Position numbers and translations under genes: made by a program
Origin: Oscillospiraceae bacterium
GTDB lineage: Bacteria > Bacillota > Clostridia > Oscillospirales > Oscillospiraceae
Assembly: GCA_910575265.1 (NCBI GenBank)
Contig: CAJTEA010000026.1
Coordinates: 1-32,875, forward strand
Length of the DNA: 32,875 bases
Direction: 5' to 3'
Notes under the pieces: model-generated
Databases searched by the model: none
Told to the model about the DNA's origin: nothing
Seen by the model: only the letters and a program-made list of their open reading frames with translations
Part shown: piece by piece, positions 23,110 through 31,245 of the stretch
Numbering within the stretch: position 1 is the stretch's first letter
How the letters are laid out: the number at the start of each line of letters is the position of its first letter

Positions 23110-24319
23110 ATGGTACGCAAGGGACATTTCCCGCAAGGTAACAAAGGCTATGCGCACACGGCACGAAAACGGGGCGCACTATGGAGCCTATGCCCCGCTG
23201 GGTTATCGGAAAGACCCGGAGCAGGTAGGGCATTTGTTGGTGGACGAGGAAACAAAGTGGATAATTGAAAAGATTTTTGCTTTAGCTGTCCAAGGGGCAG
23301 GAGCCGCCAAGATAACGCATATTTTAGCTTCGGAGCAGATACCCACACCGTCATGGCTGAACTTCCAGAGATACGGCACATTCGCCCACGTCTACGAGGG
23401 CCAGCCAGAGGGCAAGCGGTACGAGTGGACGATAGCACAGGTAAAGAAAATCTTGCAGGATGAAAACTACATAGGGAACAGCGTCCACAATAAGCAAACC
23501 AATGTATCATTCAAGAGCAAGAAGAAAATCCGCAAGCCTAAAAGTGAATGGTGGAAGGTGGAGGGCACCCACGAGGCTATAATCAGCAAGGCCGATTTTG
23601 ACCGGGTACAAGAGCAGATCGCCAGCCGCCGCAGGAAGCAGAAGGACGGCACAACACAGATATTCGCCGGGTTGGTGAAATGTGCTGATTGCGGGTGGTC
23701 GCTGGCATTTGGAACGAACCAGCGCAAAAAGGCCCCTTACAGCTATTACCACTGTAGCAAGAACGGCCAAGGGCTTCGTCAATGCTCTATGCACTATATC
23801 CGCTATGACGTGCTGTATGGTTTCGTCCTCTCCCGTCTGCAATACTGGATTACCGCCGTTCATCAGGACGAGCAAGCCATCTTGGACAGGCTTTCCAAGT
23901 CCACCATGACGGAGCAAGCCGCCGCAAGCAAACGGGCCGCACAGGAAAAGAGGCGGGCAGAAAAGCGGTTGACCGAGCTTGACAACCTGTTAGCCAAGAT
24001 TTACGAGGACAGGATAAACGAGAAAATCACGGAGCGCAATTTCTCCATGCTGTCCCAGAAATACCAGCAGGAACAGGAAGAGCTTGAAAAGAAGATTGAA
24101 GCGTTGACGGCCCAGCTTGCCAGCACCAAGGAGCAGGAGGACGGCATAAACAAGTGGGTGGAGTTAATCAAGCAGTTTTCCAGCCCTACGGAGCTAACCG
24201 CCGATATGCTCAATACCCTGATTGAAAAAATTCTTGTTCACGAGGCCACCAAGGACGAGGACGGCAACAGGGTACAGGAAATTGAGATTATTTATCGCTT
24301 TGTCGGCAAGATTGATTGA
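23110..24319 (+). pseudogene. serine recombinase, 3' part of the gene split by the IME
   Basis: This continues the fragment at 9126-9469: WYARDISRKVTKAMRTR, APLGYRKDP, the recombinase domain (NYIGNSVHNKQTNVS), a zinc ribbon CADCGWSLAF with a later HCSK, a long coiled coil and a C-terminal IYRFVGKID. No start codon belongs to it; the nominal frame from 22988 is read out of the neighbouring recombinase gene. Excision of the element would restore the frame, though that gene also lacks its catalytic N-terminus. Its stop, just before a change to unrelated minus-strand genes, probably marks the end of an older element. Confidence 0.85.
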
Positions 24320-24333
24320 TGTCTTTTACTATG

Positions 24334-24438
24334 TTACTCCGGTTCCTCCCACTTGGATTCCGACGGTTCTTTCCCGGCACAGCCAGCAAGCACCAGCAGC
24401 GCAGTTAATAACGCCGCCCAGTTCAATATCGTTCTCAT
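24334..24438 (-). CDS. short lipoprotein-like peptide
   Basis: The 34-residue frame begins with a hydrophobic signal segment ending in a lipobox LAGC (Cys20), followed by a short charged tail GKEPSESKWEEPE. It would be a lipid-anchored peptide on the outer face of the membrane. It lies at the edge of the broken recombinase gene and may be the 5' stub of a longer lipoprotein cut by that element. The gene upstream on the same strand is the SUKH protein, 14 bp away. Confidence 0.5.
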   Translation of the reverse strand: MRTILNWAALLTALLVLAGCAGKEPSESKWEEPE

Positions 24439-24452
24439 TTCACATTTGCTCC

Positions 24453-25220
24453 CTATTCGGCCTGAATAATCTTCAAATACGCCGGACGATTCTTGGCTTG
24501 TTCTCCATAGACATACAAAGTATTGGTATCCACATCCAGACAGGTGTGGCAGAACCGTCCGCCAGGGAAGGGGTAGGGTTCGCACAGCCGATGGAAGTCC
24601 ACGCCGCCCTGGGCCAGGATGTTCTGTATTTCGGCGGGATCGTCGATCTCGTCCGCCTGAATCTCTTCCTCCAGATTTTCAAGGATGGTGGACAGAAGAA
24701 AGGATTGGACAGAATCGGAAAATGGCGCCCAACTGTATACATCGTCCTGGTCGTTGTAGTATACCACCGGGTTGGGCTGGGTCAAATCCTCTGCTTTGAT
24801 GCCTGCGTACCAACAGCCCTGATTTTCGCACCAGAACAGCAGATAGTTGCCGGTCACCTCACCCCATCGCTCTCGCGGCAGGGCGCGCAGCTTCGCCAGC
24901 TCCTCATAGTCTTCTTCTCCTGGTTTGCTGAAAGACTCCAAGTCCTCGTCAATATGATCGTAAGAAAAGGTCAGGCGGCTCTTAAAGAGCTTGGCCTTTT
25001 TGTCCGGGATGAACATCTCATGCAGCGCATAGTTCAGGCTTGCCTTGCCGCAGGCGAGATAGTATTCCCGCAGGGCGGCGGGGAGCCTGATGCCTGCCGC
25101 CGCCTCATAGGACGCGATGACCTCCTCGGAGAAGCCCTCAGCCTCTCCCTCATCAAATACCAGGGGTTCGGCCCACCGAACCAGTTCAACAGGGGAAATC
25201 TGATGCCGTTTTTCGCTCAT
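24453..25220 (-). CDS. SMI1/KNR4 (SUKH) superfamily protein
   Basis: The 255-residue acidic protein begins MSEKRHQ after GGAGGG. Residues about 20-160 carry the SUKH pattern: EVIASYEAAAGIRLPAALREYY, ACG, then a hydrophobic strand NYLLFWCENQGCWYAGI and NPVVYYND. Bacterial SUKH proteins are commonly immunity proteins against contact-dependent or polymorphic toxins. The C-terminal part (about 200-255, GGVDFHRLCEPYPFPGGRF) is not assigned. It sits between the small lipoprotein and the DUF4303 gene, both on the same strand, so an operon of immunity-like genes is likely. No matching toxin is seen in the window. Confidence 0.7.
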   Translation of the reverse strand: MSEKRHQISPVELVRWAEPLVFDEGEAEGFSEEVIASYEAAAGIRLPAALREYYLACGKASLNYALHEMFIPDKKAKLFKSRLTFSYDHIDEDLESFSKPGEEDYEELAKLRALPRERWGEVTGNYLLFWCENQGCWYAGIKAEDLTQPNPVVYYNDQDDVYSWAPFSDSVQSFLLSTILENLEEEIQADEIDDPAEIQNILAQGGVDFHRLCEPYPFPGGRFCHTCLDVDTNTLYVYGEQAKNRPAYLKIIQAE

Positions 25221-25243
25221 GGCATCACCCTCCATCCAATCAT

Positions 25244-25858
25244 TTATCCGTTGAATAATTCCGTCCAGGCCCGGAACCGCTCATACTGCTCCGGGGTGTT
25301 GAGCCGCCGGGCGGATTCATCCTCGATTTCCGGCGTTCGGTCATCATCGGACATGGAGAGGAAGCAGATGACCTCCGATCCAAAGACGCCCTCCGCCCGC
25401 AGCGTCTCAAAGGCCAGCGCCGCCGTCTCCAGGAGCTGCTCCTGAAACTGCTCGTGGACCTCATCATAGGTATCGTCGTCCGCGTCGGAGAGTTTTTCCT
25501 CCTGGTCATAGAGTTGATTGCTGATCTGATTCAGCACACTGTCTGTCCCGTCGGAGTAGCTCCACTCGTCGGGGACATAGCGGCTCAGACTGAACGAGCC
25601 GTCCGCCACTTGGTTCACCAATTCCTCGGCCCAATAGTTTCGCAGCTCCGCCAAACGCTCCGGCGTCTGGTCCTCCTTATCCCGTTTCGCCAGAGCCTCC
25701 TCGGTGTTCACGGCCAGAAAAAGCGTGATGCAGTCACTGTCGGTAACCAGAGCCGCGCTGTAAATATGCTCCTGGCCAATCTCCCGGCGAATCTTCTCCA
25801 TCGCGTGCCGCACGGCCTCCTCAATGGCGGGTTTCAGGTCTAAGAAAAATTGTTCCAT
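25244..25858 (-). CDS. DUF4303-type protein
   Basis: The 204-residue protein begins MEQFFLDLKPAIEEAV; AAGGGG lies upstream. The longer frame to 26278 only reads through the palindromic repeat and the next gene's complement. The core SAALVTDSDCITLFLAVNTEEAL followed by YWAEELVNQVADGSFSLSRYVPDEWSY matches DUF4303, a family often found beside SUKH proteins in toxin-immunity gene arrays. The C-terminus (VFGSEVICFLSMSDDD) is also typical. No signal peptide or membrane helix is seen. Its molecular function is unknown. Confidence 0.7.
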   Translation of the reverse strand: MEQFFLDLKPAIEEAVRHAMEKIRREIGQEHIYSAALVTDSDCITLFLAVNTEEALAKRDKEDQTPERLAELRNYWAEELVNQVADGSFSLSRYVPDEWSYSDGTDSVLNQISNQLYDQEEKLSDADDDTYDEVHEQFQEQLLETAALAFETLRAEGVFGSEVICFLSMSDDDRTPEIEDESARRLNTPEQYERFRAWTELFNG

Positions 25859-25886
25859 CTTGATTTGTTCCCCTTTCTTTTTGTAA

Positions 25887-26047
25887 GAAGCTGTACCCAA
25901 TAGACCCCAGCACACATCCTTGCGGCCCAAATTGCCGCCGACCGCGTTGAAAAATCTTGAAATACACAAAGTATTCCTGCGATTTTTTGCCTTGCCGGCG
26001 GCAATTTTCCTCGCAAGTCTGCGTACTTCGGCTATTGGCACAGCTTC
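25887..26047. repeat. 161-bp palindromic repeat unit
   Basis: The unit begins GAAGCTGTACCCAATAG and ends with the complement CTATTGGCACAGCTTC. Inside is a second pair of arms, TTGCGGCCCAAATTGCCGCCG with CGGCGGCAATTTTCCTCGCAA, around a CAAAGTATTCCTGCG centre. It lies between two minus-strand genes and has no coding capacity. It looks like a dispersed palindromic element (MITE/REP-like). Confidence 0.6.
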
Positions 26048-26048
26048 C

Positions 26049-26082
26049 GAAAAGGCGGGACTGTTTTTTGTATGATCCCGCC
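26049..26082 (-). terminator. terminator of the helical-repeat gene
   Basis: On the minus strand GGCGGGA/TCCCGCC arms enclose an A-rich loop and are followed by TTTT, 18 bp after the stop of the gene ending at 26100. Confidence 0.7.
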
Positions 26083-26099
26083 GCCTGAAGGGCAAGCCG

Positions 26100-26993
26100 T
26101 CAGGCCAGAATATCCAACCGCTTATAATCCGCGATTCTCTTCCCGACCTCCTCCCAGGTGAGGCGGTCTCGGACAAAATCATAGTCGCTCCAAATACGCT
26201 GGAGCTCCGCCTTAATCTGAGGGACGTCCTCCAGCCTGTCTGCGCCGGAGCGGACGTAGTAGTCGGGCAGCAGGGCACAGGCCACGATGCTGCTCTCGGC
26301 CTGGGGCAGCTCCTCCATGCCCTGGCTCAGAGCGGCCAGCAGCCGCAGGTGGCTATCGGTATAGCCGTTCAGCTCCTGCTCCACCCCAAACAAGCCGTTC
26401 AGGTCGAACAGCTGGAAGGGGGCCTTGCCCGGGATCTCGATCTCGCCGCTGTAATAGACTGGCTTGCCGTTGAGCTCATAGAGGGCGTTGCACATATCCA
26501 TCAGGCGCTGGTAAGCCTCCTGAGAGGGCGGGGTCTGGAAGGAGTGAAGCATCATATCCACCGCCCAGTCCAGCTGACCCAGCACCTCACAGCCCGGCAG
26601 CTTGGCCAGCCGCTCCCCCAGCCGCACCAGCCGGGCAATGGACAGCAGCCCCCACACCCGGATCTGGGGGTCGCTCAGTTCCTGCGCCCTAGCCTCAATT
26701 TCGGCGGGAATGGCGTTGTAGAACAGTCCGTCTTCCTCCTCCAGCCGTCCAATGCGGTCGGAGCAGTCGTCCATCAGTTTCTCCCCCACCTTATCATAGA
26801 TATTGTCGTCAGCGCTGTAAATAGTATCCGCCCGGTGGAGCCACAGCTGAGCCCTATGCAGGTCGCCCGCATCCATAGCGGCCACGCCCAATTCGTAACA
26901 GGTTCTGGACACCCCGGCCCAGTCCTTTTTCCGCTGGAGATCGGCCAACCGCTCATCCGGGGCTTTCACTTCTTTTTTCCCAAATCCAAACAT
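26100..26993 (-). CDS. helical (TPR-like) repeat protein of unknown function
   Basis: The 297-residue, mostly helical protein starts MFGFGKKEVKAPDERLADL after CAGGAG. Residues about 25-75 look like a tetratricopeptide pair (YELGVAAMDAGDLHRAQLWLHRAD). The remainder is a helical solenoid rich in Leu, Ala and acidic residues. No enzymatic motif, signal peptide or membrane segment is seen. It is the first gene of the minus-strand group containing the DUF4303 and SUKH genes but is separated from them by a terminator and a palindromic repeat. The start lies directly against the cut end of the ABC ATPase gene, so the cluster's right boundary is at about 27020. I do not recognise the family. Confidence 0.6.
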   Translation of the reverse strand: MFGFGKKEVKAPDERLADLQRKKDWAGVSRTCYELGVAAMDAGDLHRAQLWLHRADTIYSADDNIYDKVGEKLMDDCSDRIGRLEEEDGLFYNAIPAEIEARAQELSDPQIRVWGLLSIARLVRLGERLAKLPGCEVLGQLDWAVDMMLHSFQTPPSQEAYQRLMDMCNALYELNGKPVYYSGEIEIPGKAPFQLFDLNGLFGVEQELNGYTDSHLRLLAALSQGMEELPQAESSIVACALLPDYYVRSGADRLEDVPQIKAELQRIWSDYDFVRDRLTWEEVGKRIADYKRLDILA

Positions 26994-27029
26994 AAAAATC
27001 ATCTCCTGTTGCATTTTGTTGACATGAAA

Positions 27030-27342
27030 TAAATATTAGATAAAAACGCACCTAACTGTTTGGGGGTCAGTTTTTCAGGCAGATTATTTCCATCAAAAAC
27101 TACGCCAACTTTGTTGCGCGTGGCAAAATCAATATCCTGCTCCTGTATCCCAAAATGGATATTGTTCCCGCATCTTTTTTTACAAGGCCAAGAATGGCTT
27201 TAAGTGTTGTACTTTTTCCTGCGCCATTTTCACCAATAAAGCCCACAACGACCCCATAGGGCACACTAAATGCCACATTATCCAGAGTAAAATCCCGATA
27301 CCGTTTTGTTAAGCCGGTAATATCTAATGCCATGCTACCCAT
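27030..27342 (-). pseudogene. ABC transporter ATPase, frameshifted and 3'-truncated
   Basis: The reading frame begins MGSMALDITGLTKRYRDFT and has an intact Walker A, GENGAGKST. After GTISI (about 27165) the frame fails, but continues in another frame as FGIQEQDIDFATRNKVGVVFDGN and LTPKQLGAFLSNIY. This matches the full ATPase at 28716-29576. One missing T in a T-run explains the shift. The gene then stops matching at about 27030, where the start region of the helical-repeat gene takes over. Signature, Walker B and switch regions are lost, so it is dead. It is a second, divergent copy of the YtrB-like ATPase, paired with the GntR gene upstream. Confidence 0.75.
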
Positions 27343-27460
27343 ATCTACTTCCCCCGATATAAGGTTTTCCAAATCAATTATCAGACATTATTTCGGAATA
27401 TATGCCGCCGCTTTCAACTGGCCTTATATGGATTTCGGGCCAAGTTGGACCAACGCACAG

Positions 27461-27805
27461 TTAGAATTGCCCTTGATTGATTTCTAAAACAGTTTCCTCT
27501 ACCTTTTGCTTTGCTTCAAAGTATCTCTGTTCAACAGCGGCGAGGTAACTATCCCGGTATTCCAATACTTTCTCATGGTTGGATGTGACAAAAAAGCCCA
27601 AACGGTTTCTTTCTACAATACCGTGCTTCTGTAGTTCAGATATAGCTTTTCTAACAGTTTCAGGACTGCTCCCAACTTCTTTTGCAAAAACAGGAAATGA
27701 GGAAAGTTTCACTCCTAGTGGATAAGTACCATTATAAATCCGAAAGAAAATCTCGTTGGCTAACAAGTGATATACCTTTGTTTTGACCGCTATATCCCAT
27801 GCCAT
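27461..27805 (-). CDS. GntR-family regulator
   Basis: The 114-residue protein has a GntR-type winged helix: VYHLLANEIFFRIYNGTYPLGVKLSSF, VFAKEVGSSPETVRKAISELQKHGIVERNRLGFFV. A short helical tail lacks a ligand domain, as in the YtrA subgroup that controls ABC transporter operons. The ATG at 27805 has GAGGG nine bases upstream. Its natural partner would be the ABC ATPase immediately downstream, now broken. The DUF6440 gene lies 80 bp upstream on the same strand. Confidence 0.75.
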   Translation of the reverse strand: MAWDIAVKTKVYHLLANEIFFRIYNGTYPLGVKLSSFPVFAKEVGSSPETVRKAISELQKHGIVERNRLGFFVTSNHEKVLEYRDSYLAAVEQRYFEAKQKVEETVLEINQGQF

Positions 27806-27885
27806 CAATTCATACCCTCTCTTATTTTGTTACCGCTAATCAGTCACAAAATCCAGTTCTATGCCTGGACATCCCTTGCGGCGTT

Positions 27886-28056
27886 TCAGTCTTTAGTAAT
27901 AATCGGCTTGCCGTCTTTGTCGATTAACGGGCATACCCCTCCGGCAGCTCCGAATTTTGTCGCCAGATAATTGACGCCGGTTTTTCTATCGACAATAACG
28001 AAAATGCCTTTCGCAGTTCCTTCTGTTTCGACAATTTCAAATCTTTTATCCTTCAT
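27886..28056 (-). CDS. DUF6440-type small protein
   Basis: The 56-residue protein is short and has a clear GGAGG site before its ATG. The pattern IFVIVDRKTGVNYL, then FGAAGGVCPLIDKDGKPII, matches DUF6440, a tiny conserved protein of unknown role. It lies 15 bp after the ABC permease stop on the same strand, so it probably belongs to the GntR-ABC operon. Confidence 0.75.
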   Translation of the reverse strand: MKDKRFEIVETEGTAKGIFVIVDRKTGVNYLATKFGAAGGVCPLIDKDGKPIITKD

Positions 28057-28071
28057 AAAAATACCTCCATA

Positions 28072-28719
28072 TCAAAGTTCTTGCTTTTCAAAAATTCGGC
28101 AGCAGATACAATACATCAAATAGCACCAAACCAAAGCGAAAACGGGGGAACAGCACAACAAAATAAAGATAAGCTGCTCTGTCAGTTCAATTCCCGGCAA
28201 AACAAGGACTTGGTAAAGTCCAAAGCAAACAGCCAATGGGACGAAAATAGATACTACCAGCAACACACGGGCTTTTTCCGCTCCGAATTTGAACACAAGC
28301 GGAATTGACATACTGCCGGAGACAAGGGACAGAGCTAATGCCACCAGTGCCAAAATGAGTAGCTCTATGATCCCTTCAATGTCAAAAGTCATTTTTCTTA
28401 GAGCGAGCCCTGCGATCATGCTGACTATCAATCCAAACAGGCTTCCAATCACACAGAAGATTGCCATTACAACATATTTTCCTGCGACCAAATTTTTCTT
28501 CGATAATGGCATTATCATGGCATATCGTGTCCACTTGGAATTGTCATCAAAAGTAAAGGTCGTTACAATCATCATGCTACACAAAATAGCACTTACAATG
28601 ATATATGCAGGCGCACCAGATGTGGGGATAAGGACAACCGCGAGTACCGCCAGCATAAACAGCATGGATTTCGCATTGTGTCCGATATTATACAAATCTT
28701 TCAAAATAAGACTTCTCAT
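28072..28719 (-). CDS. ABC-2 type transporter permease
   Basis: The 215-residue membrane protein has about six hydrophobic segments: SMLFMLAVLAVVLIP, AYIIVSAILCSMMIVTTF, YVVMAIFCVIGSLFGLIVSM, a long segment around LLILALVALALSLVSG, VLLVVSIFVPLAVCFGLYQ and FILLCCSPVFALVWCYLM. It starts MRSLILKDLYNI, typical of ABC-2 permeases encoded with YtrB/BcrA-like ATPases. Its start overlaps the ATPase stop by four bases, showing coupled translation. The exported substrate is unknown; related systems handle cell-envelope-active compounds such as bacitracin-like peptides. Confidence 0.82.
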   Translation of the reverse strand: MRSLILKDLYNIGHNAKSMLFMLAVLAVVLIPTSGAPAYIIVSAILCSMMIVTTFTFDDNSKWTRYAMIMPLSKKNLVAGKYVVMAIFCVIGSLFGLIVSMIAGLALRKMTFDIEGIIELLILALVALALSLVSGSMSIPLVFKFGAEKARVLLVVSIFVPLAVCFGLYQVLVLPGIELTEQLIFILLCCSPVFALVWCYLMYCICCRIFEKQEL

Positions 28720-29576
28720 TTGGTCTGCACTCCTTTCACATACAACAGCAAAATATCATCAATCGTTGCATCGTCTACTACTGCATTTTTGTATTTTTTC
28801 TTAGCTTTTTCTTTGTCAGCTACAAGCACATTCCACTGATAATCCTCTTTGCGGTAGGCAAGGATTTCTTGCTTGTCGATCTGATCAAAAGTGGCAGCCC
28901 CACATCGGACAATACCGTAATGATAGCGCAGGTCATCTTTCTTTTTGTTGAAAATAACTTTGCCCTGGTGGATGAAGGTAATATAGTCGGCAACTTTCTC
29001 CAGGTCAGTTGTAATGTGGGAGGACATCATAATAGAGTGATTTTCGTCCTGCACAAATTCCAGAAATACATCCAGTATGTCATCCCGCATAACCGGATCG
29101 AGACCGCTGGTAGCTTCGTCCAAAATCAGCAATTTGGGGTTGTGGGAGAGGGCAACGGCGATGCACAGTTTTACTTTCATGCCCTTGGACATTTGTTTGA
29201 ACTCTTTATCCAAAGAAAGTTGAAATCGTTTCAAATAGTCCTGGTACAAATGATTATCCCACTGACTATATGCTGCCCTTGCAATTTTTCCAACTTTAGC
29301 AGGGGTCAGGGTTTCATAGAAATTGATGCCATCAAATACAACGCCAATGTCCTCTTTGAGCTGTTTCGCTGAAGATAACTCTTGTCCCCAAAAAGTAACC
29401 GTGCCGTCGTCCTTGTGGATGAGGTCAAGAATTGCATTGATTGTTGTACTTTTACCTGCTCCGTTCTCACCAATCAATCCCATTATTGTACCTTTAGGAA
29501 CAGAAAACGAAACATGGTCTAATGTAAAATCGGGGTAGTGCTTTGTCAAATTCTCTACCTGCAAAATAGCATCCAT
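28716..29576 (-). CDS. ABC transporter ATP-binding protein (YtrB/BcrA-like)
   Basis: This 286-residue ATPase is complete: Walker A GENGAGKST (about 36-44), a Q-loop region GVVFDG, a signature region with SKGMKVKL, Walker B LLILDEATSGLDP, and a switch His in MMSSHIT. The C-terminal 65 residues are a small extra domain. It energises the permease encoded just downstream, with a four-base overlap. GAGGAGG precedes the ATG at ideal distance, and the GntR stop is two bases upstream. The operon is gntR-ATPase-permease-DUF6440. Confidence 0.9.
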   Translation of the reverse strand: MDAILQVENLTKHYPDFTLDHVSFSVPKGTIMGLIGENGAGKSTTINAILDLIHKDDGTVTFWGQELSSAKQLKEDIGVVFDGINFYETLTPAKVGKIARAAYSQWDNHLYQDYLKRFQLSLDKEFKQMSKGMKVKLCIAVALSHNPKLLILDEATSGLDPVMRDDILDVFLEFVQDENHSIMMSSHITTDLEKVADYITFIHQGKVIFNKKKDDLRYHYGIVRCGAATFDQIDKQEILAYRKEDYQWNVLVADKEKAKKKYKNAVVDDATIDDILLLYVKGVQTK

Positions 29577-29578
29577 AG

Positions 29579-29956
29579 TTATTCCTCCTCTTGATAAAAC
29601 ATAGTTAGAAGTTCAATCAGTTTCTCTAAGGGTATCCCACTTGTTCGGCCAATATCGGCGGCTTCTTGTAAATGTTCTTCCGCCAATCGCTGTTGTTCTT
29701 CTTGATAAAAGTCTTTATTCTGCGCTGATACAAAACTGCCACGGCCTACTGTTGTCTCAATAAAGCCATCCCTTTGTAAATCCTCATACGCTTTTTGAAC
29801 GGTGATAACGCTTACATGAATGGACTTTGCCAACGCTCTCATAGAGGGAATAGGATCGCCAGTATGTAATTCGCCGCTCATGATCTTGGCCTTTATCTGT
29901 GAAGTTATCTGCTCGTAAATCGGCTTGCTGGTATTACTGCTTATGATGATCTCCAC
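29579..29956 (-). CDS. GntR-family regulator (YtrA-like) of the ABC operon
   Basis: The 125-residue protein has a winged helix (SKPIYEQITSQIKAKIMSGE, IPSMRALAKSIHVSVITVQKAYEDLQRDGFIE, GRGSFV) and a short C-terminal helical dimerisation tail, the YtrA arrangement. The start is GTG at 29956, fixed by GGAGG eight bases before it; a longer frame to 30028 would begin upstream of the promoter. As first gene of the ABC operon it probably represses its own transcription from the operator at 29980-30000. Confidence 0.85.
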   Translation of the reverse strand: MEIIISSNTSKPIYEQITSQIKAKIMSGELHTGDPIPSMRALAKSIHVSVITVQKAYEDLQRDGFIETTVGRGSFVSAQNKDFYQEEQQRLAEEHLQEAADIGRTSGIPLEKLIELLTMFYQEEE

Positions 29957-29979
29957 AATGCCCCTCCTTTGTTCTGCTG

Positions 29980-30028
29980 TGTACTTATCGTACAAGTACA
30001 TTATAGCCGAACAAGGGCATATAGTCAA
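29980..30028 (-). promoter_or_regulatory. promoter and operator of the GntR-ABC operon
   Basis: On the minus strand TTGACT (30028-30023), a 17-base spacer and TATAAT (30005-30000) form a near-consensus sigma-A promoter. Immediately downstream, covering the transcription start, is the inverted repeat TGTACTT-x7-AAGTACA (30000-29980), a good candidate operator for the GntR protein it precedes. Confidence 0.8.
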
Positions 30029-30084
30029 TAGGATATTTTGATTGAGACATTAAAATATGAGGTTTGGAAGAAAAGCCACATTAT

Positions 30085-30231
30085 ATGGAAAGTACCGATG
30101 AACGGCTTGATTTGCGCCACGGGCTGGGCCTTCTGCTGGTACGGCAGATTGTGGAGGCGCATGGAGGCACAATGAAAATAATAAACCGTGTTGGATGTGG
30201 AGTTGAGACGATCTTGGATTTTCTATTATGA
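30085..30231 (+). pseudogene. sensor histidine kinase, C-terminal fragment
   Basis: The last 48 codons of a histidine kinase remain: a G2-box-like GLGLLLVRQIVEAHGG followed by the final strands of the HATPase fold, ending at TGA. The His box, N and G1 boxes and the sensor region are absent; the sequence to the left is the GntR promoter region. It is a non-functional scrap with its own terminator still attached. Confidence 0.7.
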
Positions 30232-30271
30232 AAGCAGGGCGATGGCAGGCATAACTGTCATCGCCCTGCTT
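30232..30271 (+). terminator. terminator of the lost histidine kinase gene
   Basis: AAGCAGGGCGATG/CATCGCCCTGCTT arms (13 bp, perfect) directly follow the kinase stop codon. Confidence 0.75.
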
Positions 30272-30375
30272 AATATCTGAAGTATTCCAATATCCCAACC
30301 TGACTGAACGTCTGACAGTCAGCGTAAGCAACTGTCATTCCCATGTCAAGATAACTGCCATATGGGATTTTTTCC

Positions 30376-30660
30376 CTAATCGCTCCAATCCACGTTGTAT
30401 TCGCATTCCACGGTAAAGCCGTTGAGATTGCCAGTAGCCATGTCGAAGGTCAGGGTGTAACTGTATTCCAAACCGTAATGGAGAATCAGGGAGCTGAACA
30501 TCCCGCTAACGTAGGCCAGCAATGTTTTAGGAATATCCTTTTGGATATTCCTAAAACGCTGGTTGGGGTCCCCCCAAGCCCCGGACTGGCCGCTTTGCGT
30601 CCAGTCGAACACGCCTGACGGCGTGGCTTTTCCGCTCCCTTCGGTCGCTCCTTTCTGCAC
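30376..30660 (-). CDS. unrecognised small protein, possibly chimeric
   Basis: The frame has 94 residues. The last 45 or so (AYVSGMFSSLILHYGLEYSY, then GNLNGFTVECEYNVDWSD) look like a genuine small beta-rich protein. The first 35 (QSGQSGAWGDPNQRF and around) are read from a GC-rich stretch with unusual composition. A perfect 14-bp hairpin (30525-30556) marks the change. No family is recognised and no convincing ribosome binding site precedes the start. The C-terminal part may be the remnant of a longer gene. Confidence 0.4.
   Translation of the reverse strand: MQKGATEGSGKATPSGVFDWTQSGQSGAWGDPNQRFRNIQKDIPKTLLAYVSGMFSSLILHYGLEYSYTLTFDMATGNLNGFTVECEYNVDWSD
30525..30556. repeat. perfect 14-bp hairpin inside the chimeric frame
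   Basis: TTTTAGGAATATCC and its exact complement are separated by TTTT. It lies where composition changes from AT-rich to GC-rich and may be a junction scar or an old terminator. Confidence 0.5.
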
Positions 30661-30696
30661 ATCCGCGCAGGAAAAACGGGGCGCAGCCGCGTCCCG

Positions 30697-31245
30697 TCAG
30701 GAGTGTGCCGGTCCCGGCACAATATCACCGTGGGAAATCAGCCGGGTAATAGGGTCGATCACAATGATCTCACGTCCCACCTTCTGAGCATAGCGCATAG
30801 TCGCTGCCGTCCCGCCGCGCCGTTCTCCGTTATAGACAGCCAGCAAAGCAGCGGCGTGGTCTACCAGAAAACGGTTGCGGTCCAGCATACAATTTTTGTA
30901 GTAGGTCCTGCTGACGTAAACGATGGAATCCGCCCGATCCAGGATAGAATGATAGAGGTCCCGCGATGAAGCTGACCACTTATCCGCCTGCTCTTTGCAG
31001 GGGAGGATACAGTGGAGCTTGATTGCGGGATTTTTCTCTCTCAGGTCGAGGACGGAGAGGGCCGACCAGGTATCGGTGGCCTCTGCCATCCCGGACAGGA
31101 ATTGCGTAAAGCCTGCGTCCACCAGAGCGGTAATCTGCTCCGCCAGCACCGCTTTCAGCGCCACACACCGGCTGTCCGCTTCGTCATACTTCCAAGGGAA
31201 TTTACGCGGGCGATGGCCGGTGAACGCGCAACAGTTTTCTAACAC
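30697..31245 (-). CDS. SLOG-family (DUF1273) protein, intact
   Basis: The 182-residue protein has the full family layout: CCAFTGHRPRKFPW at the N-terminus, a GMAEATDTWSA loop, KLHCILPCKEQADKW, and VDHAAALLAVYNGERRGGTA followed by REIIVIDP. SLOG proteins have a Rossmann-like fold thought to bind nucleotide-derived ligands; this subgroup is common in clostridial ICEs. The start is GTG at 31245, overlapping the stop of the upstream gene by a few bases (coupled). It is the complete counterpart of the damaged copy at 145-576, but here there is no exonuclease partner. Confidence 0.85.
   Translation of the reverse strand: MLENCCAFTGHRPRKFPWKYDEADSRCVALKAVLAEQITALVDAGFTQFLSGMAEATDTWSALSVLDLREKNPAIKLHCILPCKEQADKWSASSRDLYHSILDRADSIVYVSRTYYKNCMLDRNRFLVDHAAALLAVYNGERRGGTAATMRYAQKVGREIIVIDPITRLISHGDIVPGPAHS

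Noticed and set aside
24222-25445. 407-residue plus-strand frame
   Set aside because: It overlaps the recombinase 3' end and then runs antisense to the lipoprotein, SUKH and DUF4303 genes.
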